DNA of 64,000 bases from Pseudopedobacter sp035496935 (GTDB taxonomy: Bacteria; Bacteroidota; Bacteroidia; Sphingobacteriales; Sphingobacteriaceae), in the NCBI GenBank assembly GCA_035496935.1, contig DATJED010000014.1, positions 124,001 to 188,000 on the forward strand, given 5' to 3'. A program made the position numbers and the translations under genes. Positions 1-9,255 of this stretch are shown one piece after another (positions within the stretch are counted from its first letter, which is position 1; each line of letters opens with the position of its first letter). The notes beneath the pieces are model-generated. The model made no database searches. It saw only the letters and a program-made list of their open reading frames with translations, and was not told where the DNA came from.

Positions 1-2803
1 TTAAATTATATTTTTTAGCTAGAGCAGAATCTGCAGCGGTATTTTGCCAAATTCCTTGCCTTACGTAATTGTAAAGGGAATTAATTGGTGCCCCCACGAA
101 ACGATTATTGTCAATGTCTTGTGTAACCCCGTTTTGCAGTGCCAGTATTTTATTTCGGTTAAAACTAATATTGAAATTAGTTGTCCAGCCAAAGCTTTTC
201 CGATCGGTTGCGGCTATGTTGACGGAATTGATATTAATCTCTAACCCACGATTTTCTGTTTTTCCGATATTCCCTAAAAACTGCGAGGTATAACCTGTGG
301 TGATCGGTAAATTCTGAGGAAGTATCAAATCATGTGTACGTTGTTGATAAAGGTCTACCGATCCTGATATGCGGTCTTGAAGCAAGCCAAAATCTAAACC
401 TAAATTAAGCGACGCAGTATACTCCCAACCAAGGTTTGGGTTGGGCACATTATTTGGATATGTGCCGGTAACATTGGTGCTTCCATAATTGTAGTTGATA
501 GATGCTAAACCGCCCAAGGTCTGGTACGGATTTACCGCCGCATTTCCTACTGTTCCATAACCGATTCGCAACTTGAGGTTAGAAACTATCGGAACAGCTT
601 TCATAAAGTTTTCTTGGGCGATGTTCCAGCCAAATGCAGCTGAAGGGAAAAGATGGTATTTATTACCGGGAGCTAATGTAGATGATCCATCAGACCTAAC
701 AGTTAAAGTAAGCAAATACTTACTCATAAAATCGTAATTGATACGCCCCATTAAAGACACAATATCAAATTTAGAGTACTCGCCCGAGCCTTTAAGGTTT
801 GCACCTAACGAGGGGTTAAAATATTGAATATAGTCAGCCAGGATATTATTATATGTGAAAGTAGTTGAAGCTTTATAATCACTTTGATAACTAAACAGAC
901 CTGTTGCTGTTACATGGTGTTTTTTAGCAAAAGTATTTTCGTATGTCAAAAGGTTTTCAAGCGTGTAATCATAGAAGTCATAATTACTATTTCTGGCGGT
1001 AGAAGGGCCGCTTAGATTTTGAAAAGTTGCACTTCCATAAAATTCACCATAAGTTTCCGGCGTCAATTCAATACCACCGTTGAAACGATAACGTAGATGT
1101 GGTGTTAACCGGGCTTCCGCATAAGCGGTTGTAAAAGTATTGTATCTCGACCGCTTTTGAACCACCGAGCCCGGAACGAGGTTGGCTAGAGGATTATAAG
1201 TTAATGACCCTCCACCAGGAAATGGAATAAGGTTTCCATTGGCGTCATAAGGGACGGTTAAAGGGCTCGAGGTTAGCGCCTGTCCTACCGGGTTTATACT
1301 TTCCCCATCTATTTTGCTAACTGTATTGATTGAACTAACGCCTACTTTAAATATTTTTCCCAGGTCCTGATCTACGCTAACTTTCAATGTATAGCGCTTA
1401 AACGATTGTGACGGGAACACACCAGTTTCGTCATAAAAACCTGTAGAAATTGCATATTTGGTAGTTTGCGTTCCACCAGAAATACCGAGTTGATGATTGG
1501 TTTTTAGTCCGTTTTTAAATATTAGGTTTTGCCAATTGGTTGAAGTTCCATTTTTTATACCATCTAATTCTGCAGGTAAAAAAGTAATGCCGTCGGTATA
1601 AAACTTTGGGTCATCTATACCATTATAAGGGTTCGGAGCTCCGATTGTATTTGGATTGTTTGCATTGTAAACACCCCACTTTTTATAGGTTTCATACGTT
1701 TTTGGATCCATAACATCGTAATACCCTAATGGTTTTACCACGCCCGCATAACCGCTGTAGGTAATGGATGGAGCGCCCATTTTCCCTCTTTTTGTAGTTA
1801 TCAATATTACCCCGTTTGCACCTCTAGACCCGTAAATAGCAGTAGCTGAGGCATCTTTAAGTATCTGAACTGAGGTTACGTCATCTTGATTAAGATCGTT
1901 TATATAAGTGCCGTTAAAGGGTATACCATCTACTACATAGAGAACAGAGTTAGTTGCGCCCAAAGAGCGTTGTCCTCTAATCGCTATGGAAGGCGTAGCG
2001 CCCGGATGGCTGTTTCCACCTGCTTTTTGAATGTCCAAGCCAGGCGCCTGACTTTGGAGCGCACTTACCAAATTACTTACCGGTACAGACTTTATAGCCT
2101 CTTCGTCAATAGAAGCTATGGAGCCCGTTACATCTGCTTTCTTTTGAGAGCCGTAACCAACCACAATTATTTCGTTTAATGCAGAAACTTTATCCTTCAA
2201 TTGCACATCGATTTTGTTGCGGTTATTGACACTTACTTCCAAGGTTTCGTAAGATAAACCCGAAAAAATCAAGGTTTGATCGCCATCGGCTAGTTTTAAG
2301 GTATAGGCGCCGTTTAAATCGCTACTAGTGCCAACAGTGGTACCCTTAACTCTTACTGAGATTCCAGGCAAAGTTTCCCCTTTAGCATCCGTAATTGTCC
2401 CGCTCACTATTATACTGGCAATCTCTGAATATACGATAGCAGGTTTCATCCTAATCACAACCGTTTTCTCATAAAGAGTATAGGTAAGGGGTTGATCATC
2501 GAAACATATATCGAGGGCATCTTTAAGATCGGTCTTTTTTATAGAAATATTTACAGGATTGCTTTTACTAAGCATGTCTGAATTGTACAGGAAATTATAC
2601 CCTGTTTGTTTGTGAAGTATTTCAAAAACTCGAGATAACGAAGTATTTTTAGCAGATAAGCTTACTTGTTGGGCATAACTCGCCGCATTTACCTTTAAAA
2701 TAGCCACCAGCAAAAATGGGATTGTAAGTTTCACTACCAGACAGATTTTTTTAAGCACACAGGGTTCATATCTGCATGCAAATGAATAGGAAAATTTATA
2801 CAT
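1..2803 (-). CDS. SusC/RagA-type TonB-dependent receptor with STN domain (partial, C-terminus beyond left edge)
   Basis: Outer-membrane TonB-dependent transporter that would import oligosaccharides together with a SusD partner outside the window. The frame is open from ATG at 2803 to base 1 (about 934 codons); roughly the last 200 residues are missing. Seen in order: a hydrophobic signal segment around residues 20-43 ending ASYAQ, an STN (secretin/TonB short N-terminal) domain about 47-118, a carboxypeptidase-regulatory-like beta-sandwich about 132-205, a TonB-box-like EIIVVGYG at 211-218, then the plug with NIRGQRS-like AIRGQRS and the conserved LKDASATAIYGSRGANGVI region, then the barrel. 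The STN domain is the part that contacts FecR anti-sigma proteins. A FecR gene lies just upstream on the same strand (133-bp gap), so this is a sigma/anti-sigma-controlled receptor rather than part of the AraC-type regulon to the right. Confidence 0.93.
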   Translation of the reverse strand, partial: MYKFSYSFACRYEPCVLKKICLVVKLTIPFLLVAILKVNAASYAQQVSLSAKNTSLSRVFEILHKQTGYNFLYNSDMLSKSNPVNISIKKTDLKDALDICFDDQPLTYTLYEKTVVIRMKPAIVYSEIASIIVSGTITDAKGETLPGISVRVKGTTVGTSSDLNGAYTLKLADGDQTLIFSGLSYETLEVSVNNRNKIDVQLKDKVSALNEIIVVGYGSQKKADVTGSIASIDEEAIKSVPVSNLVSALQSQAPGLDIQKAGGNSHPGATPSIAIRGQRSLGATNSVLYVVDGIPFNGTYINDLNQDDVTSVQILKDASATAIYGSRGANGVILITTKRGKMGAPSITYSGYAGVVKPLGYYDVMDPKTYETYKKWGVYNANNPNTIGAPNPYNGIDDPKFYTDGITFLPAELDGIKNGTSTNWQNLIFKNGLKTNHQLGISGGTQTTKYAISTGFYDETGVFPSQSFKRYTLKVSVDQDLGKIFKVGVSSINTVSKIDGESINPVGQALTSSPLTVPYDANGNLIPFPGGGSLTYNPLANLVPGSVVQKRSRYNTFTTAYAEARLTPHLRYRFNGGIELTPETYGEFYGSATFQNLSGPSTARNSNYDFYDYTLENLLTYENTFAKKHHVTATGLFSYQSDYKASTTFTYNNILADYIQYFNPSLGANLKGSGEYSKFDIVSLMGRINYDFMSKYLLTLTVRSDGSSTLAPGNKYHLFPSAAFGWNIAQENFMKAVPIVSNLKLRIGYGTVGNAAVNPYQTLGGLASINYNYGSTNVTGTYPNNVPNPNLGWEYTASLNLGLDFGLLQDRISGSVDLYQQRTHDLILPQNLPITTGYTSQFLGNIGKTENRGLEININSVNIAATDRKSFGWTTNFNISFNRNKILALQNGVTQDIDNNRFVGAPINSLYNYVRQGIWQNTAADSALAKKYNL

Positions 2804-2935
2804 TTGGTTTATGGGTTAATTTATAATTGGTCGTTTCAAAGATTTTATAAGTTGCTCAAAGCCTTATTGGCTAAACCGGGGGCGCTCCAACGCTTCCGGT
2901 CTTTTTTTGCAACTTTTTGTCAAGAAGTTGTATAA

Positions 2936-4087
2936 CTATGGCATAACGGTAATCCTCCTTCCATCAATCTTAAAATGAATGGTACCGGTTAATTCAAGTG
3001 TTTTTAACAATTTAGATAGGTCATTAAATCTTGACACTGTGCCACCGAAATTTTGTCGGGTTAAATCGCCTTCATAGGTTATGTCTACGTCATACCAACG
3101 AGCAACCTTACGCATAATAGTCTCTATATTTTCGTTGTCAAATTTGAAAAACCCATTTTTCCACGCTATTATATCTTGTGCAACTACCTCAGTAACCCGA
3201 AAACCTTGTGCGTCTCTGCTTAAACTTCCCTGCTGGTTAGGTAATAAGGTAGCACTGGCACCCTTTTTTGTGAGCTTCACTGACCCTTCAAGCAATGTAG
3301 TTTCGATACTATTTTCATCGTTATATGCCATTACATTAAAATGAGTACCCAAAACCTCCACTTTCATACCGTTAACCTTCACATTAAACGGCTTGTCCTT
3401 ATTCTTGGCGACCTCAAAATAAGCCTCTCCTGTTAACTCAACGTTTCTTTCTTTGCCAGAAAAAGTTGCAGGATACTTTAAGGATGATGAGGCATTCAAC
3501 CAAACTATTGTACCATCGGAAAGAGCAAGTTGATATTGGCCACCCCTAGGAGTTTCTATCGTATTATAACTTACTGCGCTCTCACTAGCGACACCATTAT
3601 TGCTTCCATAAGCCAATATACCATCGGCGGTTTTTGTTACTGTTGAATTACCTTGCGTTGATATAACTCCATTAGGCGAGTCATCAAGATTTAATTTTTC
3701 TCCGTTTGCCAACGTTAAAATGGCTCGATTTTGTCCAGGCGAAATTATAGTTTGAGCTGTTTCTACTTTTGTAATTTGGTGCGGAGTTTTCTGCTGATTT
3801 GTTACACTTCGCCAAAACACCCCACCAGCAAGAAGAAGTATAAGTATAGATGCTGCAGCCCAGTACTGGAACTTACGGCTACGGTTTTTACCCTCATGCA
3901 GTATCTGTGATTTTAATTTTTCAAGAATTTGTTGTTTAACTTCATCGGGGTTTCCCATTTCTGCTGTCCATTGCCTAACGGTCAACTCGAAATCATCATG
4001 ATAATTTTCAAGCTGCCTTAATTCCTCAGCTGTGCAATGTCCGGATGCGCACTTTTCATAAAGCGCTATAAACTGCTCTTTGGTCAT
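2936..4087 (-). CDS. FecR-family anti-sigma factor (FecR + DUF4974)
   Basis: Single-pass inner-membrane regulator that holds an ECF sigma factor in the cytoplasm and receives the signal from the STN domain of a SusC receptor. The 383 residues show a cytoplasmic N-terminal region 1-72, one membrane helix about 77-94 (WAAASILILLLAGGVFW), the periplasmic FecR domain about 178-275 (TPRGGQYQLALSDGTIVWLN, then LTGEAYFEV and VEVLGTHFNV) and a C-terminal DUF4974 domain about 315-383. Length and domain order are typical of Bacteroidota. It sits upstream of the STN-SusC gene on the same strand. Its probable sigma partner at 4519 is divergent, which is less usual than the co-directional sigma-FecR order. 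Confidence 0.93.
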   Translation of the reverse strand: MTKEQFIALYEKCASGHCTAEELRQLENYHDDFELTVRQWTAEMGNPDEVKQQILEKLKSQILHEGKNRSRKFQYWAAASILILLLAGGVFWRSVTNQQKTPHQITKVETAQTIISPGQNRAILTLANGEKLNLDDSPNGVISTQGNSTVTKTADGILAYGSNNGVASESAVSYNTIETPRGGQYQLALSDGTIVWLNASSSLKYPATFSGKERNVELTGEAYFEVAKNKDKPFNVKVNGMKVEVLGTHFNVMAYNDENSIETTLLEGSVKLTKKGASATLLPNQQGSLSRDAQGFRVTEVVAQDIIAWKNGFFKFDNENIETIMRKVARWYDVDITYEGDLTRQNFGGTVSRFNDLSKLLKTLELTGTIHFKIDGRRITVMP

Positions 4088-4518
4088 GAATATTTTAATT
4101 GACTAAGCTATAATTGGCACACCTTTACAATGGGTGTTCTATTATAGAAGAGCCTATTTTCGATACTTAACTCACACACTATTCTTTTTTTTATTTTATA
4201 AATGCTATCGCTGGACTTTATATCCTTAATCCAATCGTTTTACTTGTATTTTGTTTGTATGAAGAGCGATATTTATAATTGTTTTTTACCGCTAAACCTG
4301 TAAGAGGTTAGTTTGTCATTAACAAACTGTTTTATTAAGAATTTCAGATTAACCTCTTACCTAAAATGGTACATCTTCCAGCCTTTTGCCAATTGGAATT
4401 ATAACCTAATTTATATAGTTGATATAACATATTCTGAAAAATTTATTTGTATCAATTAGCTTAAAATAATGCGGATTTTTAACTAAAATTTCGATAAGTT
4501 AGCATCTCCAATATATAT
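4088..4518. other. Divergent intergenic region between fecR-like and sigma genes with nested inverted repeats
   Basis: No gene seen in these 431 bp. They contain a nested palindrome. The outer arms GTAAGAGGTTA (4300-4310) and TAACCTCTTAC (4350-4360) are perfect over 11 bp. Inside is a second hairpin, AGTTTGT (4310-4316) and ACAAACT (4322-4328). It could be an operator or a structured leader for the divergent genes. No clear promoter boxes could be assigned. Confidence 0.5.
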
Positions 4519-5109
4519 ATGCTTAACAAAAAAACGACGGACGATGAATTATGGGCAGCCATTAAGCTTGGAAGTACTACTGCTTTCGAATTGCTCTTTG
4601 ATCGTTATTGGAAGATAGTATATACCACGGCTTTTTCGTTTTTACATGATGCGGAAGCAGCGGCTGAAATTGCCAACGATACATTTTTGAATATCTGGAG
4701 AAAGAAGGACACACTTAATATCGGTTCGTTCAAAAGTTATCTAACTAGCAGCGCTCGCTATCATACTTATAAAGTAATGAAGGTTAAGAAAAAACTACGC
4801 CTAGCTTATGTAGAAAGTTACGATCAAGTCCCCGTTTCCAAAATTTTGATACAAAACGAGGGCGAACAAAAAATACGATATCTTAACCTACAGCTGGATA
4901 TTGAGAATGCGTTGCTTGGCCTGCCTAAGCGTTGTCGCGAAATTTTTCTGTTAAGTAGAATTGGGAACCTTACTAACGCCGAAATCGCAGAAAGGCTTTG
5001 CATATCCAAAAGAACAGTGGAAAACCAAATATGTATTGCTCAAAAACACCTACAGCATAACATTAAAAATGTAGCCCTAGCTATTCTATTTCTTTGTACT
5101 TTGATATAA
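4519..5109 (+). CDS. ECF-type RNA polymerase sigma factor (Bacteroidota sigma-70 family)
   Basis: Extracytoplasmic-function sigma factor expected to direct RNA polymerase to the promoter of its cognate SusC gene when released by FecR. The 196 residues contain sigma region 2 (about 20-90: FELLFDRYWKIVYTTAFSFL, then NDTFLNIWRKKD) and region 4 (about 125-180: LPKRCREIFLLSR, NAEIAERLCISKRTVENQI, a helix-turn-helix). The hydrophobic C-terminal tail (NVALAILFLCTLI) is a feature often seen in this lineage's ECF factors and may help hold the protein at FecR. The gene is divergent from the FecR/SusC pair with 431 bp between them; pairing is inferred from adjacency. Confidence 0.9.
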   Translation: MLNKKTTDDELWAAIKLGSTTAFELLFDRYWKIVYTTAFSFLHDAEAAAEIANDTFLNIWRKKDTLNIGSFKSYLTSSARYHTYKVMKVKKKLRLAYVESYDQVPVSKILIQNEGEQKIRYLNLQLDIENALLGLPKRCREIFLLSRIGNLTNAEIAERLCISKRTVENQICIAQKHLQHNIKNVALAILFLCTLI

Positions 5110-5464
5110 GTAAATTAAAAAGTGGCAAGTCCATCTTTCTTTTTTCTTAAAAAATGATGGGCTCGTTGCCAATCATCATAAGGAAGAAAGAACTGAGAAC
5201 CCATTACCAAAAAACAACATCATAACGATGCCGACGACAGAAATGATGATTGCTATAGCTGATAAAGCTTTTGGTCCTTTTAACAGAATTAGGAAAGTCC
5301 TTGATTCAAGAGTTTTGACATTGCCAGCTGTACAACCATCAATGCACAACCCAAATTCTGAAAATTATTTATTACTTACCGCCGTAAACCAAAAGCTAAT
5401 ACAACTGCTAATAACTAGGAGTCTATATTTTCACACCAATTCATGTAACAGTAAGAGCCCTCTT
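5110..5464. other. Intergenic region downstream of sigma factor, no convincing gene
   Basis: Between the sigma gene and the convergent ROK gene. A weak imperfect hairpin (GGCAA..CCATC at 5124-5135 against GATGG..TTGCC at 5156-5170) could be a terminator. The 80-codon reading frame at 5228-5470 has no recognisable feature and overlaps the ROK 3' end, so it is not called. Confidence 0.4.
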
Positions 5465-6346
5465 TTATAATTGTTTACTAAAATGCTCAGATGCTCCTAT
5501 CATAGCTCCGTATTCTCCCAAAACCCCTAATCTAACATCCACGTCCTTAAAATTTTGAATTAGATGAGGTAAAAACAAATGCTGGGCTTTTGCAATATTA
5601 CCACATATTATAAGATTGGAAATTTTTTCTTCTTCTATAATTGGCTTTAAAAATGCTATAAGGTTATTAGCAAACTCTGAAAATAAGTTTTTTACTAATT
5701 CAGAGTCATGCCATTCTAATAACGCTTTTACACCAATAATATTTGTTCCTGTCAATTTCTTAAAACGGGACACAAACCACCGAGTTGAAAAATATTCATC
5801 TGCAATTCCGCTTTTGAAAGGAGCGGCTGAGAGATTGATATCCTTAGTTACCCCACCCCGACTTAGGGCCGACCCAAATCCAGTACCCAATGTAATCCCT
5901 AGCGTGATGCTTTCATCTTTTGCTGTGGAAGCCATTATTTCCCCGACGATACAGCACTCTGCATCATTTCTGAAAACTACCAATTCTTTATCGATACCGA
6001 AAAAATCAGACAACTCGTTTTTTATACTTAAACCGTATAAAGATTCGAATTTATTGAGTCCTTTAATGTAAGATATTCCTTCATCGTAATCAAACGGACC
6101 GGGCATAGCTAACGCAATAGCCTCTACTTTCACCTTGGCTTTGCTTGCAGATTCTTGTAAAGAGCTTTTAAAAATATCTAGAATAATTTTACTCGAGGCT
6201 AAGCTGTCAATGTCACGTCTAACTATGCTATTTGCCAATAAAAGCTTTTTTTCTATTTGATAAACACCAGACGTTATATGGGATCCCCCAACATCTGCGA
6301 CAATAATAAAGTGAGGATTTTGATTTTTGTGATACATGGGTTTCAC
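5465..6346 (-). CDS. ROK-family sugar kinase (glucokinase-like)
   Basis: Cytoplasmic ATP-dependent hexose kinase of the ROK (repressor/ORF/kinase) family; no DNA-binding domain, so a kinase rather than a repressor. The 293 residues start with the phosphate-binding loop IIVADVGGSHITSGVY (about 13-28), then AIALAMPGPFDYDEG (about 77-91), the ribokinase-like active-site segment FRNDAECCIVGE (about 124-135) whose Asp would be the catalytic base, and the second phosphate motif LGITLGTGFGSAL. The Cys-rich zinc motif of many ROK proteins is not evident. M4 is an alternative start. It lies 124 bp downstream of the PUL lipoprotein gene and has its own repeat-containing upstream region. It may phosphorylate a sugar released by the PUL, but which one is not visible. 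Confidence 0.85.
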   Translation of the reverse strand: MKPMYHKNQNPHFIIVADVGGSHITSGVYQIEKKLLLANSIVRRDIDSLASSKIILDIFKSSLQESASKAKVKVEAIALAMPGPFDYDEGISYIKGLNKFESLYGLSIKNELSDFFGIDKELVVFRNDAECCIVGEIMASTAKDESITLGITLGTGFGSALSRGGVTKDINLSAAPFKSGIADEYFSTRWFVSRFKKLTGTNIIGVKALLEWHDSELVKNLFSEFANNLIAFLKPIIEEEKISNLIICGNIAKAQHLFLPHLIQNFKDVDVRLGVLGEYGAMIGASEHFSKQL

Positions 6347-6390
6347 CTATAGTTTGTATTTTTTAAATTTTGCCTTTTCATAGGTATTAA

Positions 6391-6430
6391 GATTTTATTG
6401 TTACTGATTTTATTGTTGTTCAATAAAATA
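6391..6430. promoter_or_regulatory. Tandem repeat element upstream of ROK kinase, possible operator
   Basis: Two direct copies of GATTTTATTGTT (6391-6402 and 6406-6417, 15-bp period), followed by the inverse core CAATAAAATA (6421-6430), 45-84 bp before the ROK start. The period and the inverted third copy suggest a regulator-binding site. AT-richness makes chance similarity possible. Confidence 0.35.
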
Positions 6431-6470
6431 CCGAATTTCTGGTTTCATTGTTAAAAGCAATTTCTCAAGA

Positions 6471-7631
6471 CTAAGGAGTCAATCCTAAATACAATTCCTG
6501 AATTTGAGTGGAAGAACCTTGAGACGTGAATAATGATTGGTAAAAACAGGTTGCCTCTTTTGCGTAAAACTTTATGTATCTGTACGTAGATTTTGGTATA
6601 GCAATATTTGGAGATTCTTGCTGAGAAAGGGTGCCTGCTCCAGTTATCTTAACGTCAGAAGCTATTTCTGAAAAAGTCACCCCATCGTTACTGCCCAGTA
6701 TTTTATCAAAAGCAAACCACCTAATAAATGCTTGGGTTTTGTCTCTATGCAATATTCTAAAATAATTCACCTCCTTTGGCTGTTGCATATCTACCACAAA
6801 ATAAATCTCTCCTCCCGTCGGCAATTCAACTTTGGGATTGCTTCCAAAGTTTTTCCCCGGTCTTACCAAGCACAGATTTGTCGAAAAATCACCATCCAAA
6901 GCACTTGTTAGGGAGTTTTTTTCAGCATCGTTTGAAGATTTAAAAAGCGGATCTTGAGATGCACTCATTGTCCACCCTGTACGTTGATAATCGCCACTTA
7001 AAACAGCAACTTTAACTAATAGCGTAGCTTTAATCGAAGCATTGCTTTTGGATGCAACAGTTACTGTAGCAGACCCCTCAAAAACTCCTTCCAATATCCC
7101 ATCCTCACTAACCGAAACAACCTGAGAGTCAGAAGAAGTAAAAGCCAACCCATCATTAGCGCTCATCGGGGAAATGTTTACTTTTTCAAGTAAATTATAA
7201 TGTGACCCAATTACCAAATCTAAACTAGATACTGTTATCTCGATGGATGAAGTAGGCACTAAAACTGCATCGGTAACTGTCACGGTAAATTCAGCAGTTT
7301 CTTTACCTGCGGAAATTTTTATTTCACTTGTTCCTTTAGCTTTCGCTACTAGCAGTCCTTTTGAGTTTACCGTTGCAACGTCAGAGTTTGAGGAATAAAA
7401 AGTTTTAGACTTATCTGTTGCATTTTCTGGAAGTATGCCAACTCTGTCTGCTATGCTTGTGCTTTCCCCTGCTTTTATTGTTATGCCTTCAAGCAGCTCG
7501 CGATCTAAAGTAATACTCTCTACATCTATCCTTAATTCTCCTACTTCCTTACTACAGCCTGTCATAAAAAACCCGACTAAAGAAAGTACAAAAACAAAAG
7601 GAAGTAGTTTAGCTCTTTTCATATTAAACAT
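6471..7631 (-). CDS. PUL surface lipoprotein with Ig-like (BIG2) repeats and discoidin-like C-terminal domain
   Basis: Probable cell-surface glycan-binding lipoprotein. I choose ATG 7631 (MFNMKRAKLLPF...), not the longer frame from 7679, because the longer form puts a hydrophilic stretch before the signal peptide and overlaps the upstream GH105 further. The lipobox FFMTGC gives a lipidated Cys at residue 26. Two BIG2-type Ig modules follow (about 30-120, with FYSSNSDVATVNSKGLL; and about 125-212, with FTSSDSQVVSVSEDGIL). The last 165 residues resemble an F5/8 type C (CBM32-like) beta-sandwich (ALDGDFSTN.., then YFVVDMQQPKEVNYFRIL). There are no catalytic motifs. Its start overlaps the GH105 stop by a few bases, so the two are co-transcribed. 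Role as an SGBP-like binder is inferred. Confidence 0.8.
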   Translation of the reverse strand: MFNMKRAKLLPFVFVLSLVGFFMTGCSKEVGELRIDVESITLDRELLEGITIKAGESTSIADRVGILPENATDKSKTFYSSNSDVATVNSKGLLVAKAKGTSEIKISAGKETAEFTVTVTDAVLVPTSSIEITVSSLDLVIGSHYNLLEKVNISPMSANDGLAFTSSDSQVVSVSEDGILEGVFEGSATVTVASKSNASIKATLLVKVAVLSGDYQRTGWTMSASQDPLFKSSNDAEKNSLTSALDGDFSTNLCLVRPGKNFGSNPKVELPTGGEIYFVVDMQQPKEVNYFRILHRDKTQAFIRWFAFDKILGSNDGVTFSEIASDVKITGAGTLSQQESPNIAIPKSTYRYIKFYAKEATCFYQSLFTSQGSSTQIQELYLGLTP

Positions 7632-7636
7632 GTATT

Positions 7637-8866
7637 TCAATTCTTTTCTGCGGGTCTGCTTAGCGCATAGGCACACCATAAAAGGGCGGCCTGCCCATGT
7701 AAATCACCAGTAAGCTTTTTCCGGTCGAGGTAGTACTGATGATCATTCTTTTCGCCGGTACCTTCACATACGTTTTGGATATCGTTATTACTATCAAGAT
7801 AGGTTATTAATGAGAGCCAGGCTTTTCTAGCAGCGGTTCCGTAAGTTTTATTATCAAGCCAACCGTTTTTCACTCCGCTGATCATGGCATAGGTAAACAT
7901 AGCCGTTCCTGAAGTTTCTTTCCATGATGAGCTGTCATCTATCAACTGCCCCCACATTCCATCACTGAACTGGTATTTTAGCAAACTCGCCATCATACGC
8001 AGATAGCCTTCTTTTATCCTTGTTCGATAAATATTATAACGGCTATCCTGTGGCAACATACGTAGCACTTCCGTCATTCCAACCGCCATCCAACCATTGC
8101 CCCTCCCCCAATAAAACGGAGCGCTTGGTGCATGATAAAAAAGACCATTATCACGTTGCAACTCATCCAGATAAAGAGCCATCTCTTTAGCTGTGCGTTC
8201 AATATATTTTTCGTCCTTTGTAGCAAGGTAGGCATGAGACTGAAGGGCAGTAATCATGAACATATCATCAATCCATAAGCGGGTTTGCCATGAAAAATTT
8301 CGGTTTTGCCAGTCTTTTTCTGACTGCGAAGCATTCGAAGGTAAAGTCCATTGGCCATCAGCGTATCTTAATCCTAAATCCATGTATTTACTTTCTTTTA
8401 GGGTTCGATATATTTCTAATGGCACAGCGCCAAAAACGTAATAGTCCACTTTATTACTTGCTGTTGGGTTTAGCGTGGGCTGTAAGTTTTTTTCTTTATT
8501 AAACAGTAAATCAAACTTATCTACAAGCTGGTTGTTAAGGTTGCCATTACCTATACTTTTTGTAAACCATAATGCCCCCAACCATGCACAAACATCTGGA
8601 TAAGTGATAAGATCAGCGGTATTAGTAGAATTCATGTTTCCCCAGTATGAATGCTTTGTGCCAATAAACCGTTCGGTAAGCTTTATACCAACTTCTTTTG
8701 GCTGCGAGCCTTTTGGAAAATTTATTAGGTCGTAACTAGTGGTGTCAGATTTTTTAATCCCGGTATCGTTGTCGTTACCCAACGTTTTTTTACGGCAATT
8801 CGTTAAAAATATAACACTTGATGAAAGCAACAACATGTACAAGAATATTCTATAATGTTTCAACAT
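7637..8866 (-). CDS. GH105-family unsaturated uronyl hydrolase, lipoprotein
   Basis: Removes the 4,5-unsaturated uronic acid (from GalA or GlcA) left at the non-reducing end of oligosaccharides by a polysaccharide lyase. The 409 residues begin with a lipoprotein signal (lipobox FLTNC, Cys24), then the (alpha/alpha)6 barrel. The family signature RLWIDDM is at 197-202 (Asp200/201, the region of the catalytic Asp of GH105), with the conserved FYWGRGNGWMAVG segment and GTAMFTYA further on. Compared with its two paralogs (21778 and 39152) it alone carries a lipid anchor and a longer N-terminus, so it probably works at a membrane surface. First gene of a two-gene unit with the BIG2 lipoprotein; driven by the shared PUL promoter element at 9020-9045. 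Confidence 0.92.
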   Translation of the reverse strand: MLKHYRIFLYMLLLSSSVIFLTNCRKKTLGNDNDTGIKKSDTTSYDLINFPKGSQPKEVGIKLTERFIGTKHSYWGNMNSTNTADLITYPDVCAWLGALWFTKSIGNGNLNNQLVDKFDLLFNKEKNLQPTLNPTASNKVDYYVFGAVPLEIYRTLKESKYMDLGLRYADGQWTLPSNASQSEKDWQNRNFSWQTRLWIDDMFMITALQSHAYLATKDEKYIERTAKEMALYLDELQRDNGLFYHAPSAPFYWGRGNGWMAVGMTEVLRMLPQDSRYNIYRTRIKEGYLRMMASLLKYQFSDGMWGQLIDDSSSWKETSGTAMFTYAMISGVKNGWLDNKTYGTAARKAWLSLITYLDSNNDIQNVCEGTGEKNDHQYYLDRKKLTGDLHGQAALLWCAYALSRPAEKN

Positions 8867-8989
8867 AATCAGTTTTAATTATTTATTTCTCTGTCGCAAC
8901 ATAAAACACCTATTATGAATAGCTATTCTTTTTCAGCCAGCGCTTTAAAGCAGCGCTCTTTATTTAACTTTCTATCGTTTATTGGAACT

Positions 8990-9045
8990 CTAAGTAACGC
9001 AATGACATCTGTAAATTTTTCTCATTTGCTTGTCGATTTGTATCA
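8990..9045 (-). promoter_or_regulatory. PUL promoter A: HTCS-type element plus -7 box, for GH105 (8866)
   Basis: On the minus strand: TGATACAAATC, 10 bp, TGAGA (9045-9020), then exactly 21 bp, then GTTACTTAG (8998-8990) in the -7 position. This is the most divergent of the eight sites. Expected leader is about 120 nt. The rest of the gap (9046-9255) shows nothing else. Confidence 0.7.
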
Positions 9046-9255
9046 ACCTGCGTAACGAACTTTCGCTTTAACATTTTTACTTGAATTTTATGATAGGCGC
9101 TGAATGCAAATCAGATCATATTTTTATCTCAAACCCCAACTGAAGTGACCTGCGAATATATGATGTGACATATTCCGCCTTAAGGTTAAAAAGGATACAC
9201 AATTAGTTTTGTGGGGCTCAATACACCAGCCCGCTATCGTGAAACAAGAGCGTAT

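Noticed and set aside
1886..2179. 97-codon plus frame
   Set aside because: It is an antisense shadow of the STN-SusC gene, whose domains are clear on the minus strand.
5228..5470. 80-codon plus-strand frame after the sigma factor
   Set aside because: No recognisable domain, no start context, unusual composition, and it overlaps the ROK 3' end; treated as chance.
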